Positions 1 to 10,633 of a DNA stretch of 64,000 bases are shown here, piece after piece (position 1 is the first letter of the stretch; each line of letters starts with the position of its first letter). The notes under the pieces were generated by a model that had not been told where the DNA came from, did not search any database, and worked only from the letters and a program-made list of their open reading frames with translations. Origin of the DNA: JAAUTT01 sp038213375. Lineage in GTDB: Bacteria; Bacteroidota; Bacteroidia; Bacteroidales; JAAUTT01. Position numbers and translations under genes: made by a program. The DNA is taken from positions 110,110-174,109 of the forward strand of contig JBBQTB010000004.1 of assembly GCA_038213375.1 (NCBI GenBank), written 5' to 3'.

Positions 1-1690
1 CAATCATCTTTGTCCAGCCCAAATTTCCGATGGCTATCTCATCAAACTCCTTTTCAACATTGGCTGTAAAATTATAATCCAAAATATCCTTAAAGTGCTG
101 TACCAGAAAATCATTTACAATCATTCCAATATCGCTCGGAAAAAGTTTAAACTTCTCCGCCCCTGTTATTTCCTTCAGTTTCTTTTCAGTGATCGTGAGG
201 TTTTGAAGTGTAATTTCCTGATATTCACGGGTTATTCCCTCACGGTCCTCTTTTACCACGTAACCCCTCACTTGAATAGTTGAAATAGTTGGGGCATAGG
301 TAGAAGGACGTCCTATCCCTAATTCTTCGAGCTTTTTAACCAGACTGGCTTCCGTATACCTTGGTAAATGGTGTGTAAACCGCTCAATGGCTTTTATATA
401 GTTAAGGTCAAGAACCTGATTAATTTTTAATGGAGGTAAAAGACGTTCTGTACTTTCCTCATTCTCTTCATCGGTTGATTCGATATATACTTTCAGAAAA
501 CCTTCGAATTTCATTACTTCTCCTGATGCAATAAATTTTTCAGGAGTAGTAGAAATGTTTATGGTAACTGTGGTTTTTTCAAGGGCTGCATCGCTCATTT
601 GTGAGGCAACAGTTCTCTTCCAAATAAGATCATATAGTCGGCGCTCTGTTGCCGAACCCTCTATTTCAAATTGATCCATATAAGTTGGGCGAATTGCCTC
701 GTGAGCTTCCTGTGCTCCTTTCGACTTGGTTTTGTATTGACGAGGATTTGAATATTTTTCGCCGTATTCCTTTATAATGACATCTTTCGCCATCGTAATT
801 GCCGTTTCAGAAAGATTCACCGAGTCGGTACGCATATAGGTTATTTTTCCGGCTTCATATAACTTTTGCGCAATGGCCATAGTTTGGCCTACCGAAAAAC
901 TCAATTTACGACTTGCTTCCTGCTGAAGAGTGGAAGTAGTAAAAGGAGCTGCTGGCGATTTTTTTGATGGTTTGGTAACTATATCGGTAATTTTGAATTG
1001 GGCTCCCTGGCATTTATTCAGAAAATCGAGCGTAACTTTTCGGTCGGAAAATTTATTGTCAAGTTCGGAAAATAACGAACCCTTTTTCTGCTCTGTAAAA
1101 AAATTGGCATTAACTTTAAAAGACGATGTGCTATTAAAGACTTGAATTTCACGCTCTCGATCCACTATCAAACGGACAGCTACTGATTGAACTCTGCCTG
1201 CAGATAAAGCCGGCTTTACCTTTTTCCAAAGAATAGGTGAAATTTCAAAACCTACCAATCGATCGAGCACACGTCTCGCCTGCTGGGCGTTAACTAAATT
1301 TAAATCTATAAACCGCGGATTTTTAATCGCGTTTAGTATGGCGTCTTTGGTAATTTCGTGGAAAACAATTCGCTTGGTATTGTTTTGCTTCAACCCCAGT
1401 ACCTCATAAAGATGCCACGAAATAGCTTCTCCTTCACGGTCTTCATCAGAAGCAAGCCAAACAATTTTTGCTTCTTTGGCAAGTTTTTTTAACTCGGCAA
1501 CAATTTTCTTTTTGTCTTCCGGAACAATATACTGGGGCTCATAGTCCTTCTTGACGTCTATTCCCAAGTTCTTTTTATCCAGATCGCGGATGTGACCAAA
1601 ACTCGACTTCACCAAATAGTTTTTCCCCAAAAACTTCTCTATTGTAGAGGCTTTAGCAGGAGATTCAACAATCACCAGATTTTCAACCAT
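1..1690 (-). CDS. topA: DNA topoisomerase I, 3' end off window
   Basis: Type IA topoisomerase that relaxes negatively supercoiled DNA by a single-strand break through a tyrosyl intermediate. The first 563 residues are visible; the gene runs out of the window at position 1. The N-terminus reads MVENLVIVESPAKASTIEKF, the canonical Toprim opening. The acidic Toprim motif SDEDREGEAIS follows at about residues 78-88. The catalytic tyrosine lies in ITYMRTDSVNLS at about residue 285 (codon at 836-838). The start ATG at 1690 is the only one giving the canonical N-terminus. It is transcribed away from the penicillin-binding protein gene, with about 110 bp between the two starts. Zinc-finger or C-terminal domains cannot be judged because the gene is cut. 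Confidence 0.97.
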   Translation of the reverse strand, partial: MVENLVIVESPAKASTIEKFLGKNYLVKSSFGHIRDLDKKNLGIDVKKDYEPQYIVPEDKKKIVAELKKLAKEAKIVWLASDEDREGEAISWHLYEVLGLKQNNTKRIVFHEITKDAILNAIKNPRFIDLNLVNAQQARRVLDRLVGFEISPILWKKVKPALSAGRVQSVAVRLIVDREREIQVFNSTSSFKVNANFFTEQKKGSLFSELDNKFSDRKVTLDFLNKCQGAQFKITDIVTKPSKKSPAAPFTTSTLQQEASRKLSFSVGQTMAIAQKLYEAGKITYMRTDSVNLSETAITMAKDVIIKEYGEKYSNPRQYKTKSKGAQEAHEAIRPTYMDQFEIEGSATERRLYDLIWKRTVASQMSDAALEKTTVTINISTTPEKFIASGEVMKFEGFLKVYIESTDEENEESTERLLPPLKINQVLDLNYIKAIERFTHHLPRYTEASLVKKLEELGIGRPSTYAPTISTIQVRGYVVKEDREGITREYQEITLQNLTITEKKLKEITGAEKFKLFPSDIGMIVNDFLVQHFKDILDYNFTANVEKEFDEIAIGNLGWTKMI

Positions 1691-1719
1691 AACTCTTAAC
1701 CCCATTTTAAAAAACACCA

Positions 1720-1751
1720 CAAAGTAAAAAAATTACTCGGCCAATCTCAAA
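1720..1751 (-). promoter_or_regulatory. possible topA promoter
   Basis: On the minus strand TTTG (1748-1751) is followed by 20 nt and TTACTTTG (1720-1727), one mismatch from the Bacteroidota -7 consensus TAnnTTTG. It lies 30 nt upstream of the topA start. Suggestive only. Confidence 0.35.
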
Positions 1752-1803
1752 ATTTTAAATTAAATATTATTTGCTAATTTTACGGCGCAAACTTAACAAA
1801 GCC

Positions 1804-4182
1804 ATGGCAAATCTAAGCGATAAGCAGAAAAAATACCTTAAATATTTTTGGATTATTTTTCTTAGTCCAATAATTCTATTTGTATTGATCATTTTTTTTA
1901 TATCCATGGGATGGGTAGGTTTTATGCCCACTTTCGAAGATTTGGAGAATCCCAACCGCAATCTCGCATCCGAAATATATTCCGATGATGGTAAAGTTCT
2001 TAGTACTTATTATTTGGATGAAAATCGAAATGCAGTTGAATACAAAGATATTTCACCCCTTGTTATCCAGGCACTTATTGCCCGTGAAGATCATCGCTTC
2101 AGAAAACATTCCGGGATAGATGGTTGGGGTTTACTGAGGGTAATGTCTAAAACAATCCTGCTTGGAAATGAAAGACAAGGAGGCGGAAGTACCTTAACTC
2201 AACAATTGGCTAAAAACTTGTATACCCGCCAAAGTCAATATAACCGTGACACCGTTGAATATAAATTTGGCCTTTTCAAAAAAGTGGCTCTCACCATTAC
2301 AAAATTTAAGGAATGGGTTATCGCCGTAAAATTGGAGCGAAATTATTCCAAGGAAGAAATTATCACCATGTACTTAAATACAGTTCCATTTGGTGGTGAG
2401 GATTATGGTATTAAAATAGCGGCCCGAACTTATTACAATAAATCGCCCGATTCATTAAAAATTGAAGAAGCAGCTATGTTGGTAGGTATGCTAAAAGCAA
2501 CTACAAAATATAATCCAAAACGTAATCCTGAGCGTGCTTTGATCCGCCGAAACAGTGTGCTGGATAAAATGCACGAGCACGATTACATTTCCAAAGCGCT
2601 ATATGACTCTGTCTCTCAGATTCCTATTGAAAAATCGCTGAATTACCAAAGCCAGGCCCAGGATGCCGGTTTAGCTCCTTATTTGCGGGAATATATCCGT
2701 ATATTAATGACCAAGAAGCAACCTGAGCGGAATGACTACAATATTTACAAAACTTATCAGGAGGATTCTCTTCGATGGATGGAAGATCCTATTTATGGAT
2801 GGTGTTATAAAAACTTAAAACCTGATGGCACGCCCTATAATCTTTATAAAGATGGTTTAAAGATCCGCACTACTATTAATTCTAGAATGCAGGGTTATGC
2901 AGAGAAATCATTGATCGAACATCTAGCCAAAACAATTCAACCAGCCTTTTATCTGGAAAAAAAAGGAAAAACAAAGGCTCCTTATGCAAACGACCGAACC
3001 GAAACTGAAATCCAGAAATGGATGTTCAATGCCATGCATCAAACTCCACGTTTCAAAAATTTGCGAAACGCAGGGTTAACTGATCCTGAGATTTTGAAGA
3101 ATTTTAAAACCAAAACTGAAATGCGTGTTTTCTCTTATAAAGGAGAACGCGATACCATAATGTCCCCATGGGATTCCATTAAATATTACAAATTTTTTCT
3201 AAGGGCAAGCTTTTTGGCAGTCGATCCTCATACCGGATATATCAAAGCCTGGGTAGGCGGACCCGATTTTAGGTACTTTAAATATAATGGAGTAATGCAG
3301 AAACGACAGGTAGGTTCTACTATCAAGCCCTTTCTTTATACTCTTGCCATGCAGGAGGGGATGAAACCATGCGATAAAATATTAAATGCCCGTGTAACAA
3401 TTGAACAACCGGAACTCAATACCGAATGGAGCCCGAAAAATGCAGACGATGGCAAATGGGATGGCAAAGAAGTAACCATGAAATTTGCTTTGGCAAATTC
3501 GTTAAATTATGTTTCGGCTCGTTTAATGAAACAATACAAGCCTCAACCCATGATAGACATTATCAGAAAGATGGGTGTGAAAAGTGAAATTCCGGCCGTA
3601 CCTTCCATCTGCCTTGGCACACCGGAACTTACCCTGATGGAACTTATTGGAGCATACACTACTTTTGCCAATAAAGGGGTTTATACGCAGCCAATTTTTA
3701 TTTCACGAATTGAAGATAAAAACGGAAATGCACTTACAACCATTAAACCTCAACAAAATGAAGCTATTAGTGAATACACCGCTTATACGATGGTAAAGAT
3801 GCTTCAACAAGTGGTATTGGGTGGCACAGGCGCAAGATTGCGATATAGATATAACCTGTTGCACGAAATGGGTGGAAAAACCGGTACAACCGATAACCAT
3901 TCCGATGGATGGTTTGTGGGAGTGACTCCCGATTTAATTGCCGGAGCCTGGGTAGGCGGTGAAGAACCAACTATTCACTTCGATCGCATGAAAAGCGGCG
4001 AAGGAGCAGCCATGGCTTTACCTATTTTCGGTTTATTCATGCAAAAGGTATATGCCGATCCTAAAATAAATCTATATACTGGTCCTTTTCAGGGACCAGA
4101 AGGTTTTAATGTAAGCTTTGATTGTTCGATGGGCGATGTGGATGAATCCATTAGTAAAGAGAACCTGGAAGATAACTTTTGA
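1804..4182 (+). CDS. class A penicillin-binding protein (PBP1A-type)
   Basis: Bifunctional peptidoglycan synthase of 792 aa that polymerises lipid II and crosslinks stem peptides on the outer face of the inner membrane. A short cytoplasmic tail precedes one membrane segment (about residues 15-37). The GT51 glycosyltransferase domain has EDHRFRKHSGID with catalytic Glu near residue 95, then GGGSTLTQQLAKNLY and the RNYSKEEI..YLN motif. The transpeptidase domain has all three active-site motifs: STIK (Ser505), SLN (566-568) and KTG (692-694). An in-frame TTG at 1771 would add 11 residues, but ATG 1804 is preferred because MANLSDKQKK is a normal N-terminus and the upstream bases look like leader. 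The gene stands alone and converges on the DUF4249 gene. Confidence 0.95.
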   Translation: MANLSDKQKKYLKYFWIIFLSPIILFVLIIFFISMGWVGFMPTFEDLENPNRNLASEIYSDDGKVLSTYYLDENRNAVEYKDISPLVIQALIAREDHRFRKHSGIDGWGLLRVMSKTILLGNERQGGGSTLTQQLAKNLYTRQSQYNRDTVEYKFGLFKKVALTITKFKEWVIAVKLERNYSKEEIITMYLNTVPFGGEDYGIKIAARTYYNKSPDSLKIEEAAMLVGMLKATTKYNPKRNPERALIRRNSVLDKMHEHDYISKALYDSVSQIPIEKSLNYQSQAQDAGLAPYLREYIRILMTKKQPERNDYNIYKTYQEDSLRWMEDPIYGWCYKNLKPDGTPYNLYKDGLKIRTTINSRMQGYAEKSLIEHLAKTIQPAFYLEKKGKTKAPYANDRTETEIQKWMFNAMHQTPRFKNLRNAGLTDPEILKNFKTKTEMRVFSYKGERDTIMSPWDSIKYYKFFLRASFLAVDPHTGYIKAWVGGPDFRYFKYNGVMQKRQVGSTIKPFLYTLAMQEGMKPCDKILNARVTIEQPELNTEWSPKNADDGKWDGKEVTMKFALANSLNYVSARLMKQYKPQPMIDIIRKMGVKSEIPAVPSICLGTPELTLMELIGAYTTFANKGVYTQPIFISRIEDKNGNALTTIKPQQNEAISEYTAYTMVKMLQQVVLGGTGARLRYRYNLLHEMGGKTGTTDNHSDGWFVGVTPDLIAGAWVGGEEPTIHFDRMKSGEGAAMALPIFGLFMQKVYADPKINLYTGPFQGPEGFNVSFDCSMGDVDESISKENLEDNF

Positions 4183-4205
4183 TAAATTGGGAGTAAGGGA
4201 ATACT

Positions 4206-5024
4206 CTATTTGATAATTATCATTTTTTCGCTTACCGCGAATGCCCCAAAATATCCTAGTGCACCATTGGTTAAGTTTGTGGTTGGGTTGGCCGGTGTGG
4301 AAGACGAACCGCCAAAACCACCACCAGTAATAGTAATAAATGTTTTAAAATATGTATATACTTGTTTATCTATACTATAAAGCTTAACACGAATGGTGTC
4401 ATTCATCTCAAAACGCTCATTATCTGACCGAAAACCATTCAAATTAACTGATTCGTGTTTCCCATCCGAATATTTATCATTGCGGATTCGGATTGTCTTC
4501 TCACTGGGAAACAATTTGTTGTTCCGGTAAACTTCAATTTTATAAAAGTTATCGACGCCCTTCGGATCGGAATAATTCAGAGTTACTTCATATCCCGCTT
4601 TTGATCGAAGCGACTTTTCCAGAAACTCAAAGGTGAGAGAATCAATAACTACTATATTTGGCATTGTACTCATTGCCGAATAAGTAATTCCGTCAATCAC
4701 CACATTTAAAGTATAGGTTGCTCTTGGGATTCCTTGAGTTTGATATGCTCGGTATTGCCCGGAATCAAATTGTACAAGGCGTTCTTTTATAATATCATTG
4801 GTTATAATCTCAACGTTTGCTTTGGTCACTTTTGGGACAATTCCCGGTTTAAAATAATCTACTGATTTTGTGACCGTTACTTTCCCAGGCACATTCTCAG
4901 TAGTAATCATACCCTCAATGATGATGCTTTCCGATGATGAATCTAATTTCACATCAATTACATCTTCACATGAATAACACATCACGGCAAGTGAAAATAT
5001 TCCTATAATTTTCAATACGTTCAT
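4206..5024 (-). CDS. DUF4249 lipoprotein
   Basis: Protein of 272 aa with a lipoprotein signal peptide ending in CYSC (Cys about residue 19), so probably outer-membrane anchored. The body (EDVIDVKLDSSSESIIIEG, then a beta-rich region with a YSDPKGVDNFYKIEVYRNN block) fits DUF4249, a Bacteroidota family usually encoded directly after a TonB-dependent receptor. Here it starts 5 nt after the stop of the receptor gene, so the two are almost certainly co-transcribed. It likely acts as the surface lipoprotein partner of that receptor; the ligand is unknown. The family call rests on pattern and context. Confidence 0.85.
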   Translation of the reverse strand: MNVLKIIGIFSLAVMCYSCEDVIDVKLDSSSESIIIEGMITTENVPGKVTVTKSVDYFKPGIVPKVTKANVEIITNDIIKERLVQFDSGQYRAYQTQGIPRATYTLNVVIDGITYSAMSTMPNIVVIDSLTFEFLEKSLRSKAGYEVTLNYSDPKGVDNFYKIEVYRNNKLFPSEKTIRIRNDKYSDGKHESVNLNGFRSDNERFEMNDTIRVKLYSIDKQVYTYFKTFITITGGGFGGSSSTPANPTTNLTNGALGYFGAFAVSEKMIIIK

Positions 5025-5029
5025 GTCTA

Positions 5030-7348
5030 TCAGAATTTAAAATTATAAGTAACAGATGGTATAAATGTGAACAACGATGTTCGAACGGCCTGTGTTTCGT
5101 TTGGATTATCCGGGTTTTCACGAAATGTGATGGTGTAGGCATTTTTGCGTCCATAGGTATTGTAAACTGAGAAGGTCCAGCTCGATTCGAATTTTTTCGT
5201 TTTCTTCCTTATACAGGTAGCCCCGATATCAAGCCGGTGATAATCGGGCATCCGATACCCATTCCGATTGGTATATTTAGGCACCCACTGATTGTTTTCG
5301 TAATATTTCCCATTTGGGAAAGTAACCGCATCACCAGTGTAATAAACCCATGTTGCGGAAAACGACCATTTTTTACCGGCATCGTACATGGCTACCACCG
5401 AAACATCGTGACGGCGGTCCTGACGAGCCGGAAAAACCTTGCCATCATTAATATCGGCAAATATTCGGTCGGTTCTTGATAGTGTATATCCAACCCAACC
5501 CTGCAGTTTTCCGTAGTTTTTCTTTATCAGGAATTCAGCACCATAGGACTTACCATTTCCAAAAACTAATTGCGATTCCACATATTTATTAAGCAGAATA
5601 TCTGCACCATTTTTATAATCAATTAGGTTAGTCATATTCTTGTAATACACTTCAATGGATGTTTCAATCTGATTGTCCTTGAAGTTACGGAAATATCCCA
5701 GCGAAACCTGATCGGATTGTTGCGGCATAATAATTTTACTGCTTGGGATCCAAATGTCAAACGGGCTGCCCGATGTTGAATTAGACAACAAATGCAGGTA
5801 TTGGGTATTCCTGGAATAAGATGCTTTTAATGAATTTCTGGGGGAAAGTATAATGTTAGCTGAAACACGCGGCTCAATATGTCCGTAGCTGGTTATTAAC
5901 TGGTTATTAGAATAAGTTATAGTAGATGTAACGTTCCCTTCGTCATCAAAGCTGTAAACATCAGTAGGTCCCAGTTCCGCAAACATCGAATACCGTATTC
6001 CATAATTCACTTTCAGTTGCGAGCCAAATGATTGTTCATTTTGAACATACAGCCCACTTTCTATTCCCTTCTTCTTTGGTAAAAAAATGCTGTTGAAATT
6101 GCTGCTTCCGGTTGCAGACAATTCGCCCGGAGCAAAATTATGCTGAATAATGTTGATCCCGAATTTTAATGTATTTTGTGGATTTATATAAAACTGATAA
6201 TCCTGCTTAAGATTGAGGTTTTTAATGTTCGATTTAATGCTGTTGCTATTATTACCGATATTGATAAAATAATCGAAACTACTAGCAATGAATGATGTAT
6301 TTAAAAATAATTTATTGTTAAAGATATGGTTCCAACGAACCGTACCAGTTTTATTTCCCCAATTGAAGCCAATTTGCTGGCCAAAATTAAATGCATCTCG
6401 ACCCAAATAACCGGAAATAAATATTCGATCCTTTTCGGTGATCCTGTAATTTGCTTTTGCATTCAAATCATAAAAATATAATCCTGTTTTATTGAGGGTA
6501 CTATCCGGCGATAATTTCAAAAACACATCAGCATAAGTTCTTCTGGCACTGATGATGAACGACCCACGATCTTTCACTATCGGTCCTTCTACAGTTAATC
6601 TCGACGAGATAAGTCCAATACCACCTGAAACTCCCAGTTTCTTGTTGTTACCATCTTTCATTTTCACATCAAGTACAGAGGATAGTCTGCCCCCATATTG
6701 AGCCGGCACATCGCCTTTGTATAAGCTAACATCTTTGATGGCATCTGAATTAAATACAGAAAAGAATCCCAGAAGATGTGATGCGTTGTATACCGGTGCT
6801 TCATCAAGCAAAACCAGATTTTGATCGGTTGTTCCGCCCCGAACATAAAAACCACTGCTACCTTCCCCCGCCGACTTAACGCCTGGCAATAATTGCAATG
6901 TCTTCAAAATATCCTGTTCGCCAAGCAACACTGGCAGAGTCTTAATCTTACTAACTTCCAGTCGCTGAACCCCCATTTCAGTAGAGGTAATATTTTTATT
7001 CACGGATTCTGCATTTATCTCAACCTCCTTAATGTTGGTAGCTTTTTCTGCAAGTTCAATTTTCAATTGCTTATCAGTGTCCAGATGAACTTTTTCTTCC
7101 TTACCATCATAGCCTATACTACTGAAAACAACAGTATAATCACCAGTTGGTAAGGTGATGGAATAAAAACCGTATTGGTTAGATGCTGTGCCTGTCTTTA
7201 ATTCTCTGATAATTACCGATGCCCCAATAATTTCTTCTCCATTAGCCGCACTTTTAATTGTTCCGCTAATGGAATGTTTGGATTGGGCGCCGGCAATGCC
7301 AAGTGCTAATATCAGCACGAACAAAAAACTTTCTATAAATTTGTACAT
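5030..7348 (-). CDS. TonB-dependent outer-membrane receptor
   Basis: Outer-membrane beta-barrel transporter of 772 aa. A signal peptide ends near AGAQS (residue about 22). A carboxypeptidase-regulatory-like domain follows (SGTIKSAANGEEIIGASVII, about residues 28-110). The plug domain (about 125-230) holds LPVLLGEQDILKTLQLLPGV and the GFYVRGG..DQNLVLLDEAPVYN signature. The remainder is alternating beta strands of a 22-strand barrel, ending in an aromatic strand (VTYNFKF). It is the first gene of a two-gene unit with the DUF4249 lipoprotein. This class without a SusD partner often imports siderophores, metals or peptides; nothing in the sequence fixes the substrate. Confidence 0.92.
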   Translation of the reverse strand: MYKFIESFLFVLILALGIAGAQSKHSISGTIKSAANGEEIIGASVIIRELKTGTASNQYGFYSITLPTGDYTVVFSSIGYDGKEEKVHLDTDKQLKIELAEKATNIKEVEINAESVNKNITSTEMGVQRLEVSKIKTLPVLLGEQDILKTLQLLPGVKSAGEGSSGFYVRGGTTDQNLVLLDEAPVYNASHLLGFFSVFNSDAIKDVSLYKGDVPAQYGGRLSSVLDVKMKDGNNKKLGVSGGIGLISSRLTVEGPIVKDRGSFIISARRTYADVFLKLSPDSTLNKTGLYFYDLNAKANYRITEKDRIFISGYLGRDAFNFGQQIGFNWGNKTGTVRWNHIFNNKLFLNTSFIASSFDYFINIGNNSNSIKSNIKNLNLKQDYQFYINPQNTLKFGINIIQHNFAPGELSATGSSNFNSIFLPKKKGIESGLYVQNEQSFGSQLKVNYGIRYSMFAELGPTDVYSFDDEGNVTSTITYSNNQLITSYGHIEPRVSANIILSPRNSLKASYSRNTQYLHLLSNSTSGSPFDIWIPSSKIIMPQQSDQVSLGYFRNFKDNQIETSIEVYYKNMTNLIDYKNGADILLNKYVESQLVFGNGKSYGAEFLIKKNYGKLQGWVGYTLSRTDRIFADINDGKVFPARQDRRHDVSVVAMYDAGKKWSFSATWVYYTGDAVTFPNGKYYENNQWVPKYTNRNGYRMPDYHRLDIGATCIRKKTKKFESSWTFSVYNTYGRKNAYTITFRENPDNPNETQAVRTSLFTFIPSVTYNFKF

Positions 7349-7666
7349 CCTAAAATTAAATTTTGCAACAACATATATCTTATTTATTATAATTAACTAT
7401 AATTAATCCAAAATGTTTAATTTTTGATTTTACTCCAGAAATAATAAACTCCGCATTGGATATTTGGCTACCTGAAAAAATCATGAAGATTTAAACTTTC
7501 CCAAATGTAAACCAAAGTGAAGGAGTCTGAAAGTAAAATATACCAACATCAACTATTTAACCATGAAGAAAAGATAACCATCTACCAACATAAATGATCA
7601 ATTAAACAACAAAATAAAAAACCGTAGTTTTTGTTTCACCGGCTTTTTAGAAAGAAAAAAATTCTT
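7349..7666. other. intergenic, no gene seen
   Basis: AT-rich 318 bp between the YfhO stop and the TonB receptor start, both on the minus strand. It must carry the receptor promoter, but no clear TTTG/TAnnTTTG pair was found. No RNA gene or strong hairpin is visible. Confidence 0.5.
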
Positions 7667-10312
7667 TTACTTTTTTTTCAACTGATAAATTCCAAACCCA
7701 CAAGCTCCTAGTAATAACATCATTAAAAGAATAGAACTGGCAATGGATACTTTTTCTCCTATTATATATGATGATGGTTCGAAACGGAATTCGATTTTGT
7801 GTTCACCGGCCGGAACCGCCATTGACCGAAGCAAATAGTTTGCTGTAAAGTACGATGCTATCTTTCCGTCAATATATACATTCCATCCTTTTGGATAATA
7901 AATTTCAGAAAAAACTGCAATCTGCACGGTATTCGTTTTGCTCTTATACACCAGCTGATTTGGTTTGTAAGATTCTAGTTTAATAGAAGCTGTTGAATCG
8001 TACTTAAAGCTAGGCACATCAACCGTATAGCGTGAGTTAACCACTGCCGTCGATCGAAGATTCTCCTTTCCCAGAGATAACATTTCATCGTTGGCGCTGG
8101 ATTCAAATTTCACTGCTTTCACAAACCAACAATTGCCATTGGTAGTATTATTAACCAAAGGAGGTGTATTTTGTGAATAAATAATATATTTGGTATTCAA
8201 CATATTCAACACCGGCAAACTATCGCGTAGCAACAAGGTTAATCGTTCATTTGTAATAGTGCTGTCGCGTAAACTATTTTCAATGGTTTGAAGTTCGCCA
8301 AACAGGTAAAAACCTATGAGTTCGTCGTATTTCTTTAGCTTTGCACCGTGGTATCCGCCAATTGACTTATGATAATAAGATAGTTCGCCATTGCTAAACG
8401 GATTCTCACGAGTAAAAACACGGTAATCTGTGGCAAAGCCTAGTTCTCTGAATGTAAGCTTTTCCTTCTCGATATCAACATTCTTAGCTTTGGTTTTAGT
8501 AAATGCCTCGCTCACTGCAACCTCAATCTTTTTACCTAATTCAGGATTGTTTTGTATCTCGTTATTCAATATAAAGTTATCGGCGACAGAGGCCCGGTAT
8601 GGGTTTCCGGATCGCTGTTTTTCAACCCACATTTTGTATCCTTTCCCCGCACTGTCGTTATTCAAGTAACGTTTGTCGACAATCCATAAATCCAACAAAA
8701 CCAAAATGCCCAGGGTAACAATAAAATAGTTTTTTTTAACTTTTCCAGCCACGAAGAAATAAATCAATCCACTAATCCCCAAAGTAAAGAAAAGACTACG
8801 CATCGCATCTTTCTTAAAGATCGCTATACGGGCATTTTCTAATTCGGAAACAAACATATTAAACTGGTTCAGATATTCCTGATTGCCCTTAGATGCTGAT
8901 AGTTGATTGCTAAAGCTCTGTGCTTCCGCTGAACTCTGAAAATCAAAAAAAGTTGATGGCAAAATATAAAACAACACTAATAAACCGTTTATTGCCAATA
9001 AGGTGTATAATAATTTCTTTTTATTGATTTGGGTTTCAAACATCTCCTTAACAAATAATAGTCCGATAAATGGAAAGGATATTTGTATTAATATCATTAT
9101 CATCTTGGTATCCCTAAATTTATTAAACCAGGGAAAATGCTCGATGAAATACTGAAGAATGCTGCCGTATTTCCATGATAATAATACAGCCAGTGCTGAG
9201 GCTCCCAAAAAAGCCCATTTAATCGGATCTCTGATAAATACCATCCCGAGGATGAAAAGAAGGAAAATAGAAGCCCCAAAATAAAAGGCGCCACCTGAGC
9301 TGGCTTGCTCACCCCAGTAGGAAGGATATTGTGCTATATACTCCCGAAACTGGGGATTCACATCTTTAATTATCTCTTTTTTATTGCCAATATAGTTGTT
9401 AGCTCCGCCTTTCACATCGGGGATAACCGCTGACCAAACTTCGCCATAACCCATACTATATTGCGTGATATAGTTTGCCTCAAGTGCATCTTCCGGCGCT
9501 TCTTTCTGAGCCAAAGCAGAACGGGATGAAATGGTAAGCTCTGATTTACCACGGGTTGAATATTTTCCATACTCATAGGTAGTATACAAATTAGAAAACG
9601 AAGGGAGAATTCCGATAATAGCTGCAGCAAACAGTACAAGTGATGTTTTAGTAAATTTTAAGTATAATTTATTCTTTACATGAATAATAAGTTCGACAAT
9701 CACAATCGCCCCAATAAGAAACAGACTGTAATAAGTCATTTGTAAGTGGTTGGCCGAAATTTGAAGGCAAAGGAAAAAGCTGAGTAAAATTGCTCCCATC
9801 CATAAGTTCTTCCGATAAGCCAGCAGAATACTACCAATCACCATAGGTAATAAGGCAATTGCATGTACCTTCGAATTATGACCTGTTCCCAAATAAAGCA
9901 TATTGAGCGAGGCAAACCCGAAAGCGATAGCGCCAATGATGCTCAACCATGGACTTACTCCAAAACATAAAAGTAAAATGTAAAAGGATATCATGGCTAA
10001 AACAACATATCCAATTGGCCTATTCAGTGGTTTTAAAATAAGTATGTTTTCAATAGGCGTTACAAAATTCGGATGAATTGTGGAGATTTGATAAGTCGGC
10101 ATGCCTCCAAACATCGAATTGGTCCATAACGGTTCGGAACCAAATTTCTCACGATAATCTGCAATTTCCTTACTTGCGCCAATAAATTGATCTGTATCAC
10201 TCTGATGCAATTGGTAACCCTCCAGTTGCGGATAAAAATAGGTTGCGGCAATAACAATAAAGATCACAACCGCAATCACATGCGGTACAAGACTTTTTAA
10301 TTTATCCAGCAT
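7667..10312 (-). CDS. YfhO-family membrane protein
   Basis: Large polytopic inner-membrane protein of 881 aa. It opens with a membrane segment (VIAVVIFIVIAATYFYPQL) and then a loop with DTDQFIGASKEIADYREKFG. About a dozen more hydrophobic segments lie in the first 540 residues and one at the C-terminus. A long extracytoplasmic region covers about residues 560-840. This layout, including the SMFGGMPTYQ motif, is typical of Bacteroidota YfhO proteins. YfhO in Firmicutes helps glycosylate lipoteichoic acid as a GT-C-like enzyme; the Bacteroidota homologues are not well characterised. It is 23 nt downstream of the DUF4834 gene and likely shares its transcript. Confidence 0.85.
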   Translation of the reverse strand: MLDKLKSLVPHVIAVVIFIVIAATYFYPQLEGYQLHQSDTDQFIGASKEIADYREKFGSEPLWTNSMFGGMPTYQISTIHPNFVTPIENILILKPLNRPIGYVVLAMISFYILLLCFGVSPWLSIIGAIAFGFASLNMLYLGTGHNSKVHAIALLPMVIGSILLAYRKNLWMGAILLSFFLCLQISANHLQMTYYSLFLIGAIVIVELIIHVKNKLYLKFTKTSLVLFAAAIIGILPSFSNLYTTYEYGKYSTRGKSELTISSRSALAQKEAPEDALEANYITQYSMGYGEVWSAVIPDVKGGANNYIGNKKEIIKDVNPQFREYIAQYPSYWGEQASSGGAFYFGASIFLLFILGMVFIRDPIKWAFLGASALAVLLSWKYGSILQYFIEHFPWFNKFRDTKMIMILIQISFPFIGLLFVKEMFETQINKKKLLYTLLAINGLLVLFYILPSTFFDFQSSAEAQSFSNQLSASKGNQEYLNQFNMFVSELENARIAIFKKDAMRSLFFTLGISGLIYFFVAGKVKKNYFIVTLGILVLLDLWIVDKRYLNNDSAGKGYKMWVEKQRSGNPYRASVADNFILNNEIQNNPELGKKIEVAVSEAFTKTKAKNVDIEKEKLTFRELGFATDYRVFTRENPFSNGELSYYHKSIGGYHGAKLKKYDELIGFYLFGELQTIENSLRDSTITNERLTLLLRDSLPVLNMLNTKYIIYSQNTPPLVNNTTNGNCWFVKAVKFESSANDEMLSLGKENLRSTAVVNSRYTVDVPSFKYDSTASIKLESYKPNQLVYKSKTNTVQIAVFSEIYYPKGWNVYIDGKIASYFTANYLLRSMAVPAGEHKIEFRFEPSSYIIGEKVSIASSILLMMLLLGACGFGIYQLKKK

Positions 10313-10335
10313 AAAAATAGTTTTGAGGGGTTTGG

Positions 10336-10596
10336 TTAGTTTTTTATTTCTTCAAAATCGACATAATCACCTGTATTTTTTGAAATTTTTTTCTTACTAT
10401 CCGATGGGGCATCGATAGTAACTTCACCCTCGCGACGTGGCTTTGGACTAGTATCTGATGTTGAGTTGCGATTCATATGGGATACTTTTTTCTCAACAAA
10501 ATTCCCAAGCAGAATTGGAAATACATACCGCGAAAGAAACCGGATAACAATATATACGGTAGCGAATATTAAGAGTGTTCTGAATAATCCAACCAT
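10336..10596 (-). CDS. DUF4834 small membrane protein
   Basis: Protein of 86 aa with one N-terminal membrane segment (LLIFATVYIVIRFLSRYVFPILL, about residues 7-30) and a charged, low-complexity cytoplasmic tail ending in GDYVDFEEIKN. The arrangement and the acidic VDFEEI ending match DUF4834, a small Bacteroidota family of unknown function. It sits between the YfhO and DUF5723 genes on the same strand with short gaps (23 and 37 nt). Function unknown. Confidence 0.75.
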   Translation of the reverse strand: MVGLFRTLLIFATVYIVIRFLSRYVFPILLGNFVEKKVSHMNRNSTSDTSPKPRREGEVTIDAPSDSKKKISKNTGDYVDFEEIKN

Positions 10597-10633
10597 GACT
10601 AGTGAAAATTTCGGCTAAGGTATAGATTTTTTA